The translations under genes were made by a program, and so were the position numbers. This document shows positions 28,271-37,770 of a stretch of 64,000 bases of DNA, in pieces. This stretch comes from Streptomyces showdoensis. GTDB taxonomy: Bacteria; Actinomycetota; Actinomycetes; Streptomycetales; Streptomycetaceae. Below the pieces are notes generated by a model that saw only the letters and a program-made list of their open reading frames with translations, searched no databases and had not been told where the DNA came from. Positions within the stretch are counted from its first letter, which is position 1; the number at the start of each line of letters is the position of its first letter. Location of the stretch: positions 2,468,501 to 2,532,500 of the forward strand of contig NZ_BAAAXG010000026.1 in NCBI RefSeq assembly GCF_039535475.1. The letters run 5' to 3'.

Positions 28271-28804
28271 ATGACAGATCAGGGCGACATCCCGGGCAAG
28301 CCCACCTCGGCGTCCCGCACCACGCTGAGCCACATCATGACCAGCCACGACACCAACCTCCTGGGCACGGTGCACGGCGGCGTGATCATGAAGCTGGTGG
28401 ACGACGCCGCGGGCGCCGTCGCCGGCCGCCACTCGGGCGGGCCCGCCGTCACCGCCTCCATGGACGAGATGGCCTTCCTGGAACCGGTCCGGGTCGGCGA
28501 CCTCCTCCACGTGAAGGCCCAGGTCAACTGGACCGGCCGGTCCTCCATGGAGGTCGGCGTCCGGGTCATGGCCGAGCGCTGGAACGAGTCCACGCCCGCC
28601 ACCCAGGTCGGCTCCGCCTACCTCGTCTTCGCGGCCGTGGACGGCGACGGCAAGCCCCGCGCGGTCCCGCCGGTCATCCCCGAGACCGAGCGCGACAACC
28701 GCCGCTACCAGGAAGCCCAGATCCGTCGCACCCACCGACTGGCCCGCCGCCGCGCGATCAAGGAGCTGCGGGAGCGCCGCGCGGCGGAGGGCTACGAGGA
28801 GTAG
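28271..28804 (+). CDS. Hotdog-fold acyl-CoA thioesterase
   Basis: 177 residues. BACH-type thioesterase pattern: LLGTVHGGVIMKLVDDAAG (HGG with catalytic Asp downstream), ASMDEMAFLEPVRVGD, VFAAVDGDGKP, and a C-terminal Arg-rich helix. It hydrolyses acyl-CoA to free acid and CoA in the cytosol. It sits alone between two LCP genes and ends 19 bp from the convergent LCP pseudogene. Confidence 0.9.
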   Translation: MTDQGDIPGKPTSASRTTLSHIMTSHDTNLLGTVHGGVIMKLVDDAAGAVAGRHSGGPAVTASMDEMAFLEPVRVGDLLHVKAQVNWTGRSSMEVGVRVMAERWNESTPATQVGSAYLVFAAVDGDGKPRAVPPVIPETERDNRRYQEAQIRRTHRLARRRAIKELRERRAAEGYEE

Positions 28805-28823
28805 GAGCGCCGCTCCGCGCCCG

Positions 28824-30348
28824 TCACGGGCACACCACCTGGTCCCCCCGCACCGCCTCGAACTGCCCCGACTGCGCCTCGCGCGCCCTGACCGCCGCGA
28901 CGCCCTTGTAGTCCGCTCCCACGGTGACCCGCAGCGTCCCGCCCTGCCCGGGCACGGGGCGCAGTTCGGCGCCCGGCAGGGCCGCCGCCAGCGACCGGGC
29001 CGAGCGGTCCCAGCGGGGGTCGAACTCGACGAGGGTCCGCCCCCGTTCCTGCCCGGACCCGGTCCGCGGCTCCCGCGTCGTGTCGAAGCCGCTCGCCCGC
29101 AGCGCCGCGTCGACCCGCCCGCCGAGCCCGTCCGTCCGGGTCCCGTTGTAGACCTGCACCCGGATCGTCTTCGGCGCGACCCCCACGTCGACCGGCCGCG
29201 GGCCCTTGGCGGCCGCCGGCTGCGGGGCGAGCGGGCGGTCCTCGCGCAGCGACTCGAAGAGCTTCTGCGCCTTGTTCGCGTCCCACTTCACGGTGGAGCC
29301 GATCCCCTTCACCGGGAAGCTCATGTCGCCGATCGGCACGGACACGAACTCCGAGGAGGCCGGGGTGAAGCCGCGCATCGCCTTGGAGAGCGCCAGCATC
29401 TGATCCGTACCGAAGCCCTGGTCGGCCCGGACCGAGCTCAGCGCGGTCGTGGCGACCTCCCGGAACCGCACCGGGTTGAGCAGCACCCCGCCGCTGGTCA
29501 GCCGGTCGATGAGGGCCGCGAGGAACTTCTGCTGGCGCTGCATCCGCCCGAGGTCCGCGGCCCCCGTCGACATGGCGGGAGCGCACGTACTGCAGCGCCT
29601 GCCCGCCGTCGAGTTCATGTGGGCCGGCCGGCAGGTCGAGCCCGGTGTACGTGTCCTTCATCGGCTTGGCGGTGCAGATCTGCACCCCGCCCACCGCGTC
29701 GACCGTCTTCATGAAGCTGGTGAAGTCGACCTCCAGGTAGTGGTCGATCTTGACCCCGGTCATCGACTCGACGGTCCGCACGGTCAGCCCGGGCCCGCCC
29801 TCCGCGTACGCGGCGTTCAGCTTCACGGGGTGCGCGTGGTGGTGCCGGCCGGTGGTCAGGTCGGTGTGCTCGGGCATCTCGGCGTACGAGTCGCGGGGCA
29901 GCGACACGACGCTCGCCCGCTCCCGGTCCTCGGAGATGTGCACGATCATCACGGTGTCCGTGCAGTGGCAGGGGGCGCCGCCGAGCCGGTACTTCGCCCG
30001 CTCCTCCGGGGTGATCCGGTCCCGGCCGTCGGTGCCGACGAGCAGCACGTTCATCCCGTTCCCGGCCTGCGGGCGGTTCTTCATGTCCTTGAAGGGGTCG
30101 ACCCGGGTGATGCCGGTGTCCAGGCCCGTCACGACGGCATGCCCGATCCCCCCGGCGGCGAGCACGACCACGGAGAGCGTGGTCGCCATCCGCATCCCCC
30201 ACCTCGGCCGCCTCGGCCTCCTCCGCTTCCCCGACGGCCGCCTGCGGGCGGGCACGGGGCGGGCGGCGGGCCGGGGACGGGGCGTGCGGGGCGGTGGGGG
30301 CACCGGGGGACACCTCCGCGGGTGTGACAAGGGGGAACCGTGTAGCAC
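28824..30348 (-). pseudogene. LCP family glycopolymer ligase 2, apparent single-base frameshift
   Basis: The N-terminal frame (from GTG 30348) encodes a basic tail, a TM helix and LCP motifs LLVGTDGRDR, SLPRDSYAEMP, KLNAAYAEGG and LQYVRSRHVDG, then loses similarity. The remainder (AADLGRMQRQQKFLAAL and a LytR_C domain with IRVQVYNGTRTDG) is in another frame and ends at 28826. The switch falls at the five-C run 29561-29565; four C would restore one continuous LCP-LytR_C protein of about 507 residues. Either a mutation or a sequencing error. The GTG start is uncertain; another start, ATG at about 30195, lies just before the TM helix. Confidence 0.85.
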
Positions 30349-30431
30349 CGTAGGCCCATACGATCAGCGCCACCCGGAAGGCCTCCGGCGGCACGCGCCG
30401 CTATCACTCGTTCGGGGTAACGTGGCGGGCG

Positions 30432-31448
30432 ATGAACGCCAAGCCCCCCGTCTCCGTGATCATGCCGGTCCTCAACGAGGAGCGGCATCTGCGCAGCTCG
30501 GTCCGTCACATACTCGAGCAGGAGTACGGCGGCGAGATGGAGGTGGTGATCGCGCTCGGCCCGTCCACGGACCGCACCGACGAGATCGCCGCCGCGCTGG
30601 TACGCGAAGACCCGCGGGTCCGCACCGTGCCGAACCCCACCGGCCGCACCCCCGCCGCGCTCAACGCGGCCATCGAGGCCTCCCGTCACCCGATCGTGGT
30701 GCGCGTCGACGGCCACGGCATGCTGTCGCCGGACTACATCGCTACGGCCGTCCGGCTCCTGGAGGAGACCGGCGCCCAGAACGTCGGCGGCATCATGCAC
30801 GCCGAGGGCGAGAACGCCTGGGAGGACGCGGTCGCCGCCGCGATGACCTCGAAGATCGGCGTGGGCAACGCGGCCTTCCACACGGGCGGCGCCGCGGGCC
30901 CGGCCGAGACCGTGTACCTGGGCGTCTTCCGCCGCGAGGCGCTGGAGCGGGCGGGCGGCTACAACGTGGAGTTCATCCGCGCCCAGGACTGGGAGCTGAA
31001 CTTCCGCATCCGCGAGGCCGGCGGCCTGATCTGGTTCTCGCCCCAGCTGCGCGTCCAGTACCGCCCCCGGCCGTCGGTGCGGGCGCTGGCGAAGCAGTAC
31101 AAGGACTACGGCCGCTGGCGGCACGTCGTGGCCCGCTACCACCAGGGCTCCATCAACCTGCGCTACCTGGCGCCGCCGACCGCCGTCTGCGCCATCGCGG
31201 CGGGCCTGGTCGTGGGCGCCGCGCTCACCCCGCTCGGCTTCGTGATCCCGGCCGGCTACCTGGCGGCCATCGCCGCGGGCTCCGTCCCGGCGGGCAAGGG
31301 CCTGTCCCTGAAGGCCCGGCTGCGGATCCCCGTGGCGCTGGCGACCATGCACATGTCGTGGGGGTACGGCTTCCTCACCAGCCCGCGCTCGCTGGCGCGC
31401 AAGGTCATCGCGAGCCGGCGGCCCGCGATGACGCCCGAGACGGTCTGA
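30432..31448 (+). CDS. Family 2 glycosyltransferase with C-terminal membrane segments
   Basis: 338 residues. GT-A domain: VSVIMPVLNEERHL, the DxD-like VRVDGHGMLSPDY, GGYNVEFIRAQDWELNFRIREAGG (the ED/QxxRW-type region). A hydrophobic C-terminal part (about 245-290) suggests membrane attachment. Resembles succinoglycan/exopolysaccharide glycosyltransferases. Located inside the LCP cluster, so wall or exopolymer synthesis is likely; donor sugar unknown. Confidence 0.87.
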   Translation: MNAKPPVSVIMPVLNEERHLRSSVRHILEQEYGGEMEVVIALGPSTDRTDEIAAALVREDPRVRTVPNPTGRTPAALNAAIEASRHPIVVRVDGHGMLSPDYIATAVRLLEETGAQNVGGIMHAEGENAWEDAVAAAMTSKIGVGNAAFHTGGAAGPAETVYLGVFRREALERAGGYNVEFIRAQDWELNFRIREAGGLIWFSPQLRVQYRPRPSVRALAKQYKDYGRWRHVVARYHQGSINLRYLAPPTAVCAIAAGLVVGAALTPLGFVIPAGYLAAIAAGSVPAGKGLSLKARLRIPVALATMHMSWGYGFLTSPRSLARKVIASRRPAMTPETV

Positions 31449-31540
31449 GACGGACCGGGACCGATCGGGGCGGTCCGAGACGGTCCGAGACGGTCCGAGG
31501 CGGTCCGAGGAGGACCGAGACGGTCCGAGGCGACCGGGTG
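31441..31540. repeat. 10-bp tandem repeat beginning in a stop codon
   Basis: Ten consecutive 10-bp units close to CGGTCCGAGA run from 31441 to 31540. Five of the six units from 31471 to 31530 differ from the consensus by at most one base. The first unit contains the TGA stop of the glycosyltransferase. The array leads into the terminator hairpin at 31549. Confidence 0.85.
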
Positions 31541-31548
31541 ATACGAGA

Positions 31549-31579
31549 ACGGCCGGGCCCCTCCTGGGGGCCCGGCCGT
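31549..31579. terminator. Terminator hairpin
   Basis: A 13-bp perfect stem (31549-31561 with 31567-31579) and a 5-base loop between the convergent glycosyltransferase and LCP 3 genes. Confidence 0.8.
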
Positions 31580-31599
31580 CGTCGTTCAGCGCGCGGGCG

Positions 31600-33393
31600 T
31601 CAGCTCTTGCCGTCCCACTTGTAGACCGAGTAGACGTCCATGCACGCCACCTTGTCGTCGGCGCCCTGGGGCAGGTCGCCCGCCGCGATCCTCGGCTTCT
31701 TGTACGTGGTGCCCTCACGCCAGTCCGAGCCGATGACCAGGGTGATGCCCTCGGCCTTCGCGTCGGAGCGCACCGCCGCGTCCGGCAGGCCCAGCGCCTT
31801 GGCCAGGGAGGCCGCGTTCGCCTTGCCCTGGTCGCCGGCGGCCTTCGGGTAGAGGACCACGCTGTCCTTGCGGGGCTCCGCGCTCCGCGAGGACTCGGCC
31901 TGGCCGAAGCCCTTGCCGCGCAGGTGCTCGGCCATCGTGCCGGCCCGGCCCTCGGTGGCCGCCTCGCCGTCGCCCGCGGTGCCGTTGACGACCGTGACCT
32001 TGAAGGAGCCGGGCTCCTCGGCGGTGGCCTTCGGCTTCGTCGGGGTCGAGGAGTTCGGCTTGCCGGGGGCCGCGTCGCCGTTCTTGTCGAAGGCGACGTC
32101 GTCGCGGAGCATGGCCCACATCTTGTCGGCGGCGCTCTGCACCATGACCAGCTTGTCCTTGTTCTGCGACCACTCGACCGTCGGCACCGTCGCCGTCGTG
32201 AGCCGGTCCACCTTCACGTTCTTCAGCTGCATCGACAGGTCGAAGAGCTTCTTCACGGTGCCGATCTCGTCGGACACCTGGAACGCCTTGGTCGCCGTCT
32301 CGGCGAGGCCCATGAGACGGCCGGTGTCGGTCCAGGCGTTCTGCCCCTGGAGCTTCTTCATCAGGCCGTTCATGTACATGTGCTGGGCCTTGGCGCGGCC
32401 CTGGTCGTTGCCCCAGGCGTGCCGGGTGCGCAGCCACTGGAGGGCCTGCTCGCCCTGGACCTCGGTGGTGCCCTTGGGGATCTTGAGGCCCGAGCCGCCG
32501 TGCACGAGCTTGGTCGACCGGTCCCAGACACCGGTCTTCACGCACACCGGGACGCCGCCGACCTCGTCGGCCATCGACACCACACCGGCGAAGTCGATCA
32601 TCATCCAGTGGTCGATGTAGACCCCGGTGAGCTTCTCCCAGGTGGTGAGGGTGCAGCCGGGACCGCCGCGGGCGAGGGTCTCGTTGATGGGCGAGCTGGT
32701 GGTGGCGGCGTAGCTCTTGCCGTCCTCGCCCTTGCACTCGGGGATGGGGACGATCGTGTCGCGCGGTATGGAGACGATCGAGGCGTTCTTCCGGTCCGCC
32801 GAGACGTGCAGCAGCATCTGGACGTCGGCGAGGGCGGCGCGGTCGCGGTCGTCCTTGCCGCCGCCGAGGGCCACGTTCTTGGCGTCGGCCCGGCTGTCCG
32901 AGCCGATCAGGAGGATGTTCAGCGGGGTGTCGCCCAGTGCGTTGGGCGAGCCCTTCTTCACGCCGCTCTCGCCGCCGGAGCGGCCGCCGGAGCGGATGTT
33001 GCCGTTGAGGTGCTCGTAGTACAGGTATCCGGCGCCGGCCGTCCCGAGTATCAGCAGCGACAGGGTCGCCGCCACCCAGCGCAGCACCTTGCGCTTGCCG
33101 GACTTCTTGGCGCGCCGGCGCGGGCCGCCGCGGCGGTGACCGGAGCGGCCGCCGCCCTTGCCCCCGTCGCCGCCGTCACCGTCGCCGGAACCGCCGCCCG
33201 CGCGACGGGACCGGGGCACGCCGGCACCCCGGCCGGCCTCCCCGTCACCGTCGGCGGTGCGGACGGTGCCGCCGGCCCCGGCGTCACCGCCGTCACCGTC
33301 CGCACCGTCGTAGAGACTCTCGTCCCAGCCCAAGTCGCGGGCGTGCGGGGCGCGTTCTCGCGCCCCCTCCCGTCGCACGCTGCTCTTTCCCAC
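31600..33393 (-). CDS. LCP family glycopolymer ligase 3 with LytR_C domain
   Basis: 597 residues from a GTG with GAGGAG 8 bases upstream. A Gly/Asp/Arg-rich cytoplasmic region of about 100 residues, one TM helix (WVAATLSLLILGTAGAGYLYY), LCP domain (NILLIGSDSR, SIPRDTIVPIP, QGEQALQWLRTRHAWGN, GRAKAQHMYMNG) and a C-terminal LytR_C domain (FKVTVVNGTAGDG). An additional Cys-containing tail ends the protein. Last gene before a strong terminator. Confidence 0.9.
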   Translation of the reverse strand: MGKSSVRREGARERAPHARDLGWDESLYDGADGDGGDAGAGGTVRTADGDGEAGRGAGVPRSRRAGGGSGDGDGGDGGKGGGRSGHRRGGPRRRAKKSGKRKVLRWVAATLSLLILGTAGAGYLYYEHLNGNIRSGGRSGGESGVKKGSPNALGDTPLNILLIGSDSRADAKNVALGGGKDDRDRAALADVQMLLHVSADRKNASIVSIPRDTIVPIPECKGEDGKSYAATTSSPINETLARGGPGCTLTTWEKLTGVYIDHWMMIDFAGVVSMADEVGGVPVCVKTGVWDRSTKLVHGGSGLKIPKGTTEVQGEQALQWLRTRHAWGNDQGRAKAQHMYMNGLMKKLQGQNAWTDTGRLMGLAETATKAFQVSDEIGTVKKLFDLSMQLKNVKVDRLTTATVPTVEWSQNKDKLVMVQSAADKMWAMLRDDVAFDKNGDAAPGKPNSSTPTKPKATAEEPGSFKVTVVNGTAGDGEAATEGRAGTMAEHLRGKGFGQAESSRSAEPRKDSVVLYPKAAGDQGKANAASLAKALGLPDAAVRSDAKAEGITLVIGSDWREGTTYKKPRIAAGDLPQGADDKVACMDVYSVYKWDGKS

Positions 33394-33443
33394 CCCAGGT
33401 CTCCTCGTCCTTCAGGCGCGGCCCAGGACCGGATGAGTCCCGG

Positions 33444-35195
33444 TCACTTGGCGCACACCTGCTTGTCTGCCGTCTGCGCACCCTCCGGCGCCTTCGCCGG
33501 TCCGGTGAGGGGCACCCCCGCGCCCTTGAAGTCCGCGCCGAGGACGAGCGTCATGGGCTCGCGCTCCCCGGCGTCCTGCGTGCCCGGCTTGAGAGCCGAG
33601 GCGGGCAGACCCATCAGGTCCGCCAGCTTGCGGGCCTGATCGGCCTGGTTCGGTGCGTAGGTGAGCGTGGTCGCGGCCGCCTTCTCGGGGGCGTTGCTCT
33701 TGTTGGTCGACCGCGTCACGCCGTGCTCGTTCTGCAGCCAGTTGATGGTGGACTGCGCCGCGCCGCGGACGCCGCTGCCGTTGTAGACGTCGACGCGGAC
33801 CTCACGGGCGGTGGAGCGCGCGCCCTTGAGCAGTGCGGCCTGGGCCTGCGCCTGGGAGTTCTTGGCGTCCGTCTGCTTCTTCTTCACCTCGGTGAGCGAG
33901 GTGTCGGACTGCATCATCGCGAAGAGCTCCGGGGCCTTCACCGGGTCGGGGACGACCGTGATCGGCTTGGGCTCGGCCGGGTTGTCGATGACCGGCATGG
34001 TCAGGAACGTGATGTTCTTGGTGTCGATCTTGGCGAGTTCCAGGGCCAGGGACTTGAGCTTGGAGATGCTCCCTATCCCGGTGTCGACGGTGAGCGCGTT
34101 GGTCGCGGCGTCGGCGAGGTCGTACAGCTTGGTCGGGGACGTGAGCGTGTCGTCCGACTTCATCTGCCGGATCATCGAGCTGAGGAACTGCTGCTGGACC
34201 TTCATGCGGTCCAGGTCGCTCTCGTTGCCGAAGCTGTGCCGGGTGCGGACGAAGGCGAGGGCCTGCTCGCCCATGATGGTCGACTCGCCCTCGGGCAGCT
34301 TGAGGTGCGACTTGGGGTCGTTCACCGGTTTCGCCAGGCACACCTTCACGCCGCCGACGGCCGTCGTCATCTCCTTGACGGCGTTGAAGTCGGCCATCAT
34401 GAAGTGGTCGACGGTGAGACCGGTGATCTCCTTGACGGTCCGCATGGTGCAGCCGGGGTCGCGGTCGGACTGGCCGAGGCTGACGTTGAAGCGCTCGTTC
34501 GACTGGCCGGGGATCTTCTTGACGGAGCCGTCGGGCTGCTTCGTCTCGCACTGGGGGATGTCGATCACCAGGTCGCGCGGGATGGACATCGCCGTGGCGT
34601 TGGTCCGGTCCTTGGAGACGTGGAAGAGGATCGTGGTGTCCGCGTGGCCGGGGCTGTTCTTGTCGCCGTAGCCCGCGTTGCCCTCGCCGGTCCGCTTGTC
34701 GGTGCCGATGAGCAGGATGTTGAAGGCCTGGTCGTCGCGGAAGCCGCCGGTGCCCGCGCCGGCCACGTCGACGGTCTTGATGTTCCCGTCGAAGTGGTTG
34801 TACAGCGCGTAGGCCCCCGCGGCGCCGCCGACGAGCACGAAGGCCATCGTGCCGCCGGTCCAGATCAGGACCTTCTTCTTCCTGGACTTCTCGGGCTTGC
34901 GCTTGCGCCGGCCGACGGGCGGCTGCCCGCCCGCCTCGGTGGTGCGCCGACGCCGCTGCCCGGGCACGGGCGGAGCGGTCTCCGGGGCGCGGGAGCCCTG
35001 CTGATCCGGGCCCCCGCGGCCTCTCTGGCCGGGAGCGGCGGCGCCGCGGGCACCCGGGCGCGGGTGGGACGGAGCCTGCCGCGACTGCCCAGCGGAGCGG
35101 TCCAGTCGCAGTTCGTAGTTGCCGGTCTGCGGGTTGAGCACCCACTGGTCGGCGGGGTCGATCTCGTCCGCCCGTCCACGGCTGTGCGCGTCCAC
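33444..35195 (-). CDS. LCP family glycopolymer ligase 4 with LytR_C domain
   Basis: 583 residues from the GTG at 35195 (GGAGGA lies 12 bases upstream, rather far). The cytoplasmic N-terminus holds DQWVLNPQTGNYELRLD, a stretch conserved in Streptomyces LCP proteins, then a Pro/Arg-rich linker, TM helix, LCP domain (NILLIGTDKRTGEG, SIPRDLVIDIP, MGEQALAFVRTRHSFGNES) and LytR_C (VRVDVYNGSGVRG). Upstream 35196-35451 has a TAGTGT -10-like box at 35307-35312 on this strand, but no clear -35. Separated from LCP 3 by 50 bp, so possibly co-transcribed. Confidence 0.9.
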   Translation of the reverse strand: MDAHSRGRADEIDPADQWVLNPQTGNYELRLDRSAGQSRQAPSHPRPGARGAAAPGQRGRGGPDQQGSRAPETAPPVPGQRRRRTTEAGGQPPVGRRKRKPEKSRKKKVLIWTGGTMAFVLVGGAAGAYALYNHFDGNIKTVDVAGAGTGGFRDDQAFNILLIGTDKRTGEGNAGYGDKNSPGHADTTILFHVSKDRTNATAMSIPRDLVIDIPQCETKQPDGSVKKIPGQSNERFNVSLGQSDRDPGCTMRTVKEITGLTVDHFMMADFNAVKEMTTAVGGVKVCLAKPVNDPKSHLKLPEGESTIMGEQALAFVRTRHSFGNESDLDRMKVQQQFLSSMIRQMKSDDTLTSPTKLYDLADAATNALTVDTGIGSISKLKSLALELAKIDTKNITFLTMPVIDNPAEPKPITVVPDPVKAPELFAMMQSDTSLTEVKKKQTDAKNSQAQAQAALLKGARSTAREVRVDVYNGSGVRGAAQSTINWLQNEHGVTRSTNKSNAPEKAAATTLTYAPNQADQARKLADLMGLPASALKPGTQDAGEREPMTLVLGADFKGAGVPLTGPAKAPEGAQTADKQVCAK

Positions 35196-35451
35196 GGTTA
35201 CTAGAGTCCTCCGTCGGTGCCACACGCGAGGCGCCTCCCCCTCGGGCGCTCGGTCCTTCGATCCTTCGAGTGCGCGACCACGCGGTCGGGAGCACCGGAT
35301 CGCGTCACACTATCCGCCCAGTTCAGCGTGGGGCGACGTCCGTGACAAATTCCACGCCCCTTACAACCGGGCAATTTGCTCAAACCTCATGCTGTGCGTC
35401 CCTCCCCTTGGTCCCCGCTTTGCCAATCGCGTCACTCCGCCCCCTCCGCGG

Positions 35452-36588
35452 TCACCCCGCGCAGCTCCCGTCCGCCGCGTTCCGTCCGGCGAAGGACGGG
35501 GTCTCCGACGGGCTCGGGCTGCCGTCGCCCTGCTCGGGCTTCTCGTTGCCGCCCGGCCGTACGGTCACCGGCTTGTCGGCGCGCAGCGCGGCGAACAGCC
35601 GGTTGGCGTCCGGCTGCACCAGTTCGTCCCGGTTCGCGTTGTACGAGTACGGGCGCCGAGGCACCGTCAGGAACTGGACCTTCTCGGTGGGGATCGCCCG
35701 CATCGACCGCGCCAGGTCGTACAGGTCCCGCAGCGAGTCCAGCCCCGGGTCGGTCGTGATCGACTTGGTGGCCGCGTCCAGGACCGGGTAGAGCCGGGTC
35801 GGGTTGAGCAGCACGCCGTCGCTCTGCACCTTGTTGACGAGGGCGCCGAGGAACTGCTGCTGGCGGTCCATCCGCTCGGTGTCGCTGCCGTTGCCGATCG
35901 ACTTGCGGGCCCGGACGAAGCCGAGCGCCTGCTCGCCGTGGAGCGTCTGGCGCCCCGCGGGCAGCTTCAGGTGCGCGTCGGCGTCGTCGATCGGCTCCTT
36001 GAGGCAGATCTCGACCCCGTCCACCGCGTCGACCATCTTCTTGAAGCCGCGGAAGTCGATCACCATGTGGTGGTCGACCCGGATCCCGGTCATCTTCTCC
36101 AGGGTGCGGATCGTGCAGGCGGTGCCGCCGAACTCGAAGGCCCAGTTGAACTGCGCGAACTGCTCCTTGGTCCGGGTCCCGTCGGGCCTGGCGCAGCTGG
36201 GGATGGTCGTCATCAGGTCGCGGGGGACGGAGACGGCGGTCGCCGAGGACCCGCCGCCGGACAGGTGCAGCAGGATCGTGGTGTCCGAGCGCTGGCTGCC
36301 CCCGTCCTGTCCGTACTTCGTGTTCCCGGCCCCGGCCCGGGTGTCGGAGCCGATGAGCAGGATGTTCCGGGCCGCGTTGACGGCGGGGGAGGGCCGCTCC
36401 TTCTCGTACTTGAGGAGCTCGGCCTCGGCCGTCGTGTCCGTGGTGATGTTGGAGTCCAGCTTGCGGTAGAACCACCAGCCGACCCCGGCCGCGGCCAGCA
36501 CCACGAGTGCCACGGCCAGAGCGGTCCAGCGCAGCCAGTGCCTCGTGCGTTTCACCGGCTTGTCCGCGCTGTCCGTGCTGTCCGTCAC
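35452..36588 (-). CDS. LCP family glycopolymer ligase 5
   Basis: 378 residues from the GTG at 36588 (GAGG about 12 bases upstream). Short cytoplasmic tail, TM helix (WTALAVALVVLAAAGVGWWFY), LCP domain (NILLIGSDTRAGAG, SVPRDLMTTIP, HGEQALGFVRARKSIGNGSD, ERMDRQQQFLGAL). There is no LytR_C domain; the protein ends in a Ser/Pro-rich tail. The 290-bp gap upstream (36589-36878) shows no further gene. Confidence 0.88.
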   Translation of the reverse strand: MTDSTDSADKPVKRTRHWLRWTALAVALVVLAAAGVGWWFYRKLDSNITTDTTAEAELLKYEKERPSPAVNAARNILLIGSDTRAGAGNTKYGQDGGSQRSDTTILLHLSGGGSSATAVSVPRDLMTTIPSCARPDGTRTKEQFAQFNWAFEFGGTACTIRTLEKMTGIRVDHHMVIDFRGFKKMVDAVDGVEICLKEPIDDADAHLKLPAGRQTLHGEQALGFVRARKSIGNGSDTERMDRQQQFLGALVNKVQSDGVLLNPTRLYPVLDAATKSITTDPGLDSLRDLYDLARSMRAIPTEKVQFLTVPRRPYSYNANRDELVQPDANRLFAALRADKPVTVRPGGNEKPEQGDGSPSPSETPSFAGRNAADGSCAG

Positions 36589-36878
36589 GTCTGCGTCCGT
36601 CCTCGATGGCGTCTTCGGCGCGCCGGGCGGGCGTCGTCTCGCTGAAGTAGACGGGCGGTTCCGGCGCTTGGTTGTGCGGAAGGCATCGGTACCCCCCGGC
36701 CGATCATGTACCGGAGTCGCCGCGGGGACGCGGGGACTCGGCGCGTCGATGGGCCGGATGGGTGGGACGGGGCGGAGGAGGGGTGCCGGAAGGGCGGGGG
36801 CGAGGGTGGGGACGGGCGCGGTACGGGCGAGGGGCGGGCGCGGGTCGTCCCCGCCCCCGCCCCTCGGGCGCTCCCGGC

Positions 36879-37634
36879 TCAGTCGGCGAGCGTGACCGTC
36901 ACCCGCTCGCTCTCCACCCGCTTGGCGAGTCCCTCCGCCCCGAGCCGGTCCAGGTTGCGGCACAGGACCACCGAGCCGCCGGCGGCCAGCGGGGCGTAGA
37001 GCCCGGCGGAGAGCCCGGACCAGCCCTCGTACGGGCGCCCGGAGAGCAGTCGTCCGCCCGGCGCGAGCCCCAGCCCGGCGGCGTCCGCGAGGGCGCGCTC
37101 GACGAGCTGGGTGCCCGTCAGTTCCGTACCGTCGACGACGAGGGCGGGCGCATCGGGATCGACCGGTACGAACGGGGCGAACCGGTCGCCCTGCCCCGGC
37201 ACCTCCACCGCGTAGTCCGCGTACCCCGCGGGCGGCGCGGGGAAGCGGCGGCCCAACGGGGCGAGGGAGAGCGCGATCCGGTCTCCCGGGCAGGCCAGGC
37301 CCGCCTCCAGGCCCTCCGGCCCCGCCACCACGTAGTCCGCGTCGGCCGGGTCGCCGCCGAGCTCCGCCGTCACGCCGACGGAGGAGCAGGCGAGCAGCCA
37401 CACGGCGGTCTGCCAGTGCGCGGGCAGCAGCAGCGCGAGCCGGTCGCCCGGGGCGGCGGAGAGCTCGCCCTGGAGCAGATTGGCCGTCTTCGCCACCCAA
37501 TTGGCGAAGGTGGCCACCGACAATTCCACGCGTTCACCGGTGGCGTCGTCGTAGAAAGTGACCAAGGGGCGGGCCGGGTCCGCGGCGAGCGCGGATCGCA
37601 GCAGGTCGGCGGGGGTGCGGTCGCTGGCGTTCAC
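36879..37634 (-). CDS. TIGR03089 family protein (truncated AMP-ligase-like)
   Basis: 251 residues from the GTG at 37634. The sequence (ADPARPLVTFYDDATGERVELS, ANWVAKTANLLQGEL, LALLLPAHWQTAVWLLAC) matches the actinomycete TIGR03089 family, which corresponds to the N-terminal part of acyl-adenylating enzymes but lacks the P-loop and the C-terminal lid. Catalysis is therefore doubtful. Often found near cell-wall genes; here it sits between LCP 5 and the divergent amidase. Confidence 0.85.
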   Translation of the reverse strand: MNASDRTPADLLRSALAADPARPLVTFYDDATGERVELSVATFANWVAKTANLLQGELSAAPGDRLALLLPAHWQTAVWLLACSSVGVTAELGGDPADADYVVAGPEGLEAGLACPGDRIALSLAPLGRRFPAPPAGYADYAVEVPGQGDRFAPFVPVDPDAPALVVDGTELTGTQLVERALADAAGLGLAPGGRLLSGRPYEGWSGLSAGLYAPLAAGGSVVLCRNLDRLGAEGLAKRVESERVTVTLAD

Positions 37635-37770
37635 GCGGGCAAGCGTACGCGCGGCGCCGCGCCGGGTCCGCCGTACCGGTGACCCCGTCCACCGGTCGGC
37701 CCGACGGGCCGTCAGTTTCCCCGCGGATTCCCGGCGCGCGGAACGGCCCCGCGGTGCGGACGATCGGCCC

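Noticed and set aside
36879..37634. Truncated pseudogene of an acyl-CoA ligase
   Set aside because: The short form is the normal length of the actinomycete TIGR03089 family, so it is kept as an intact gene.
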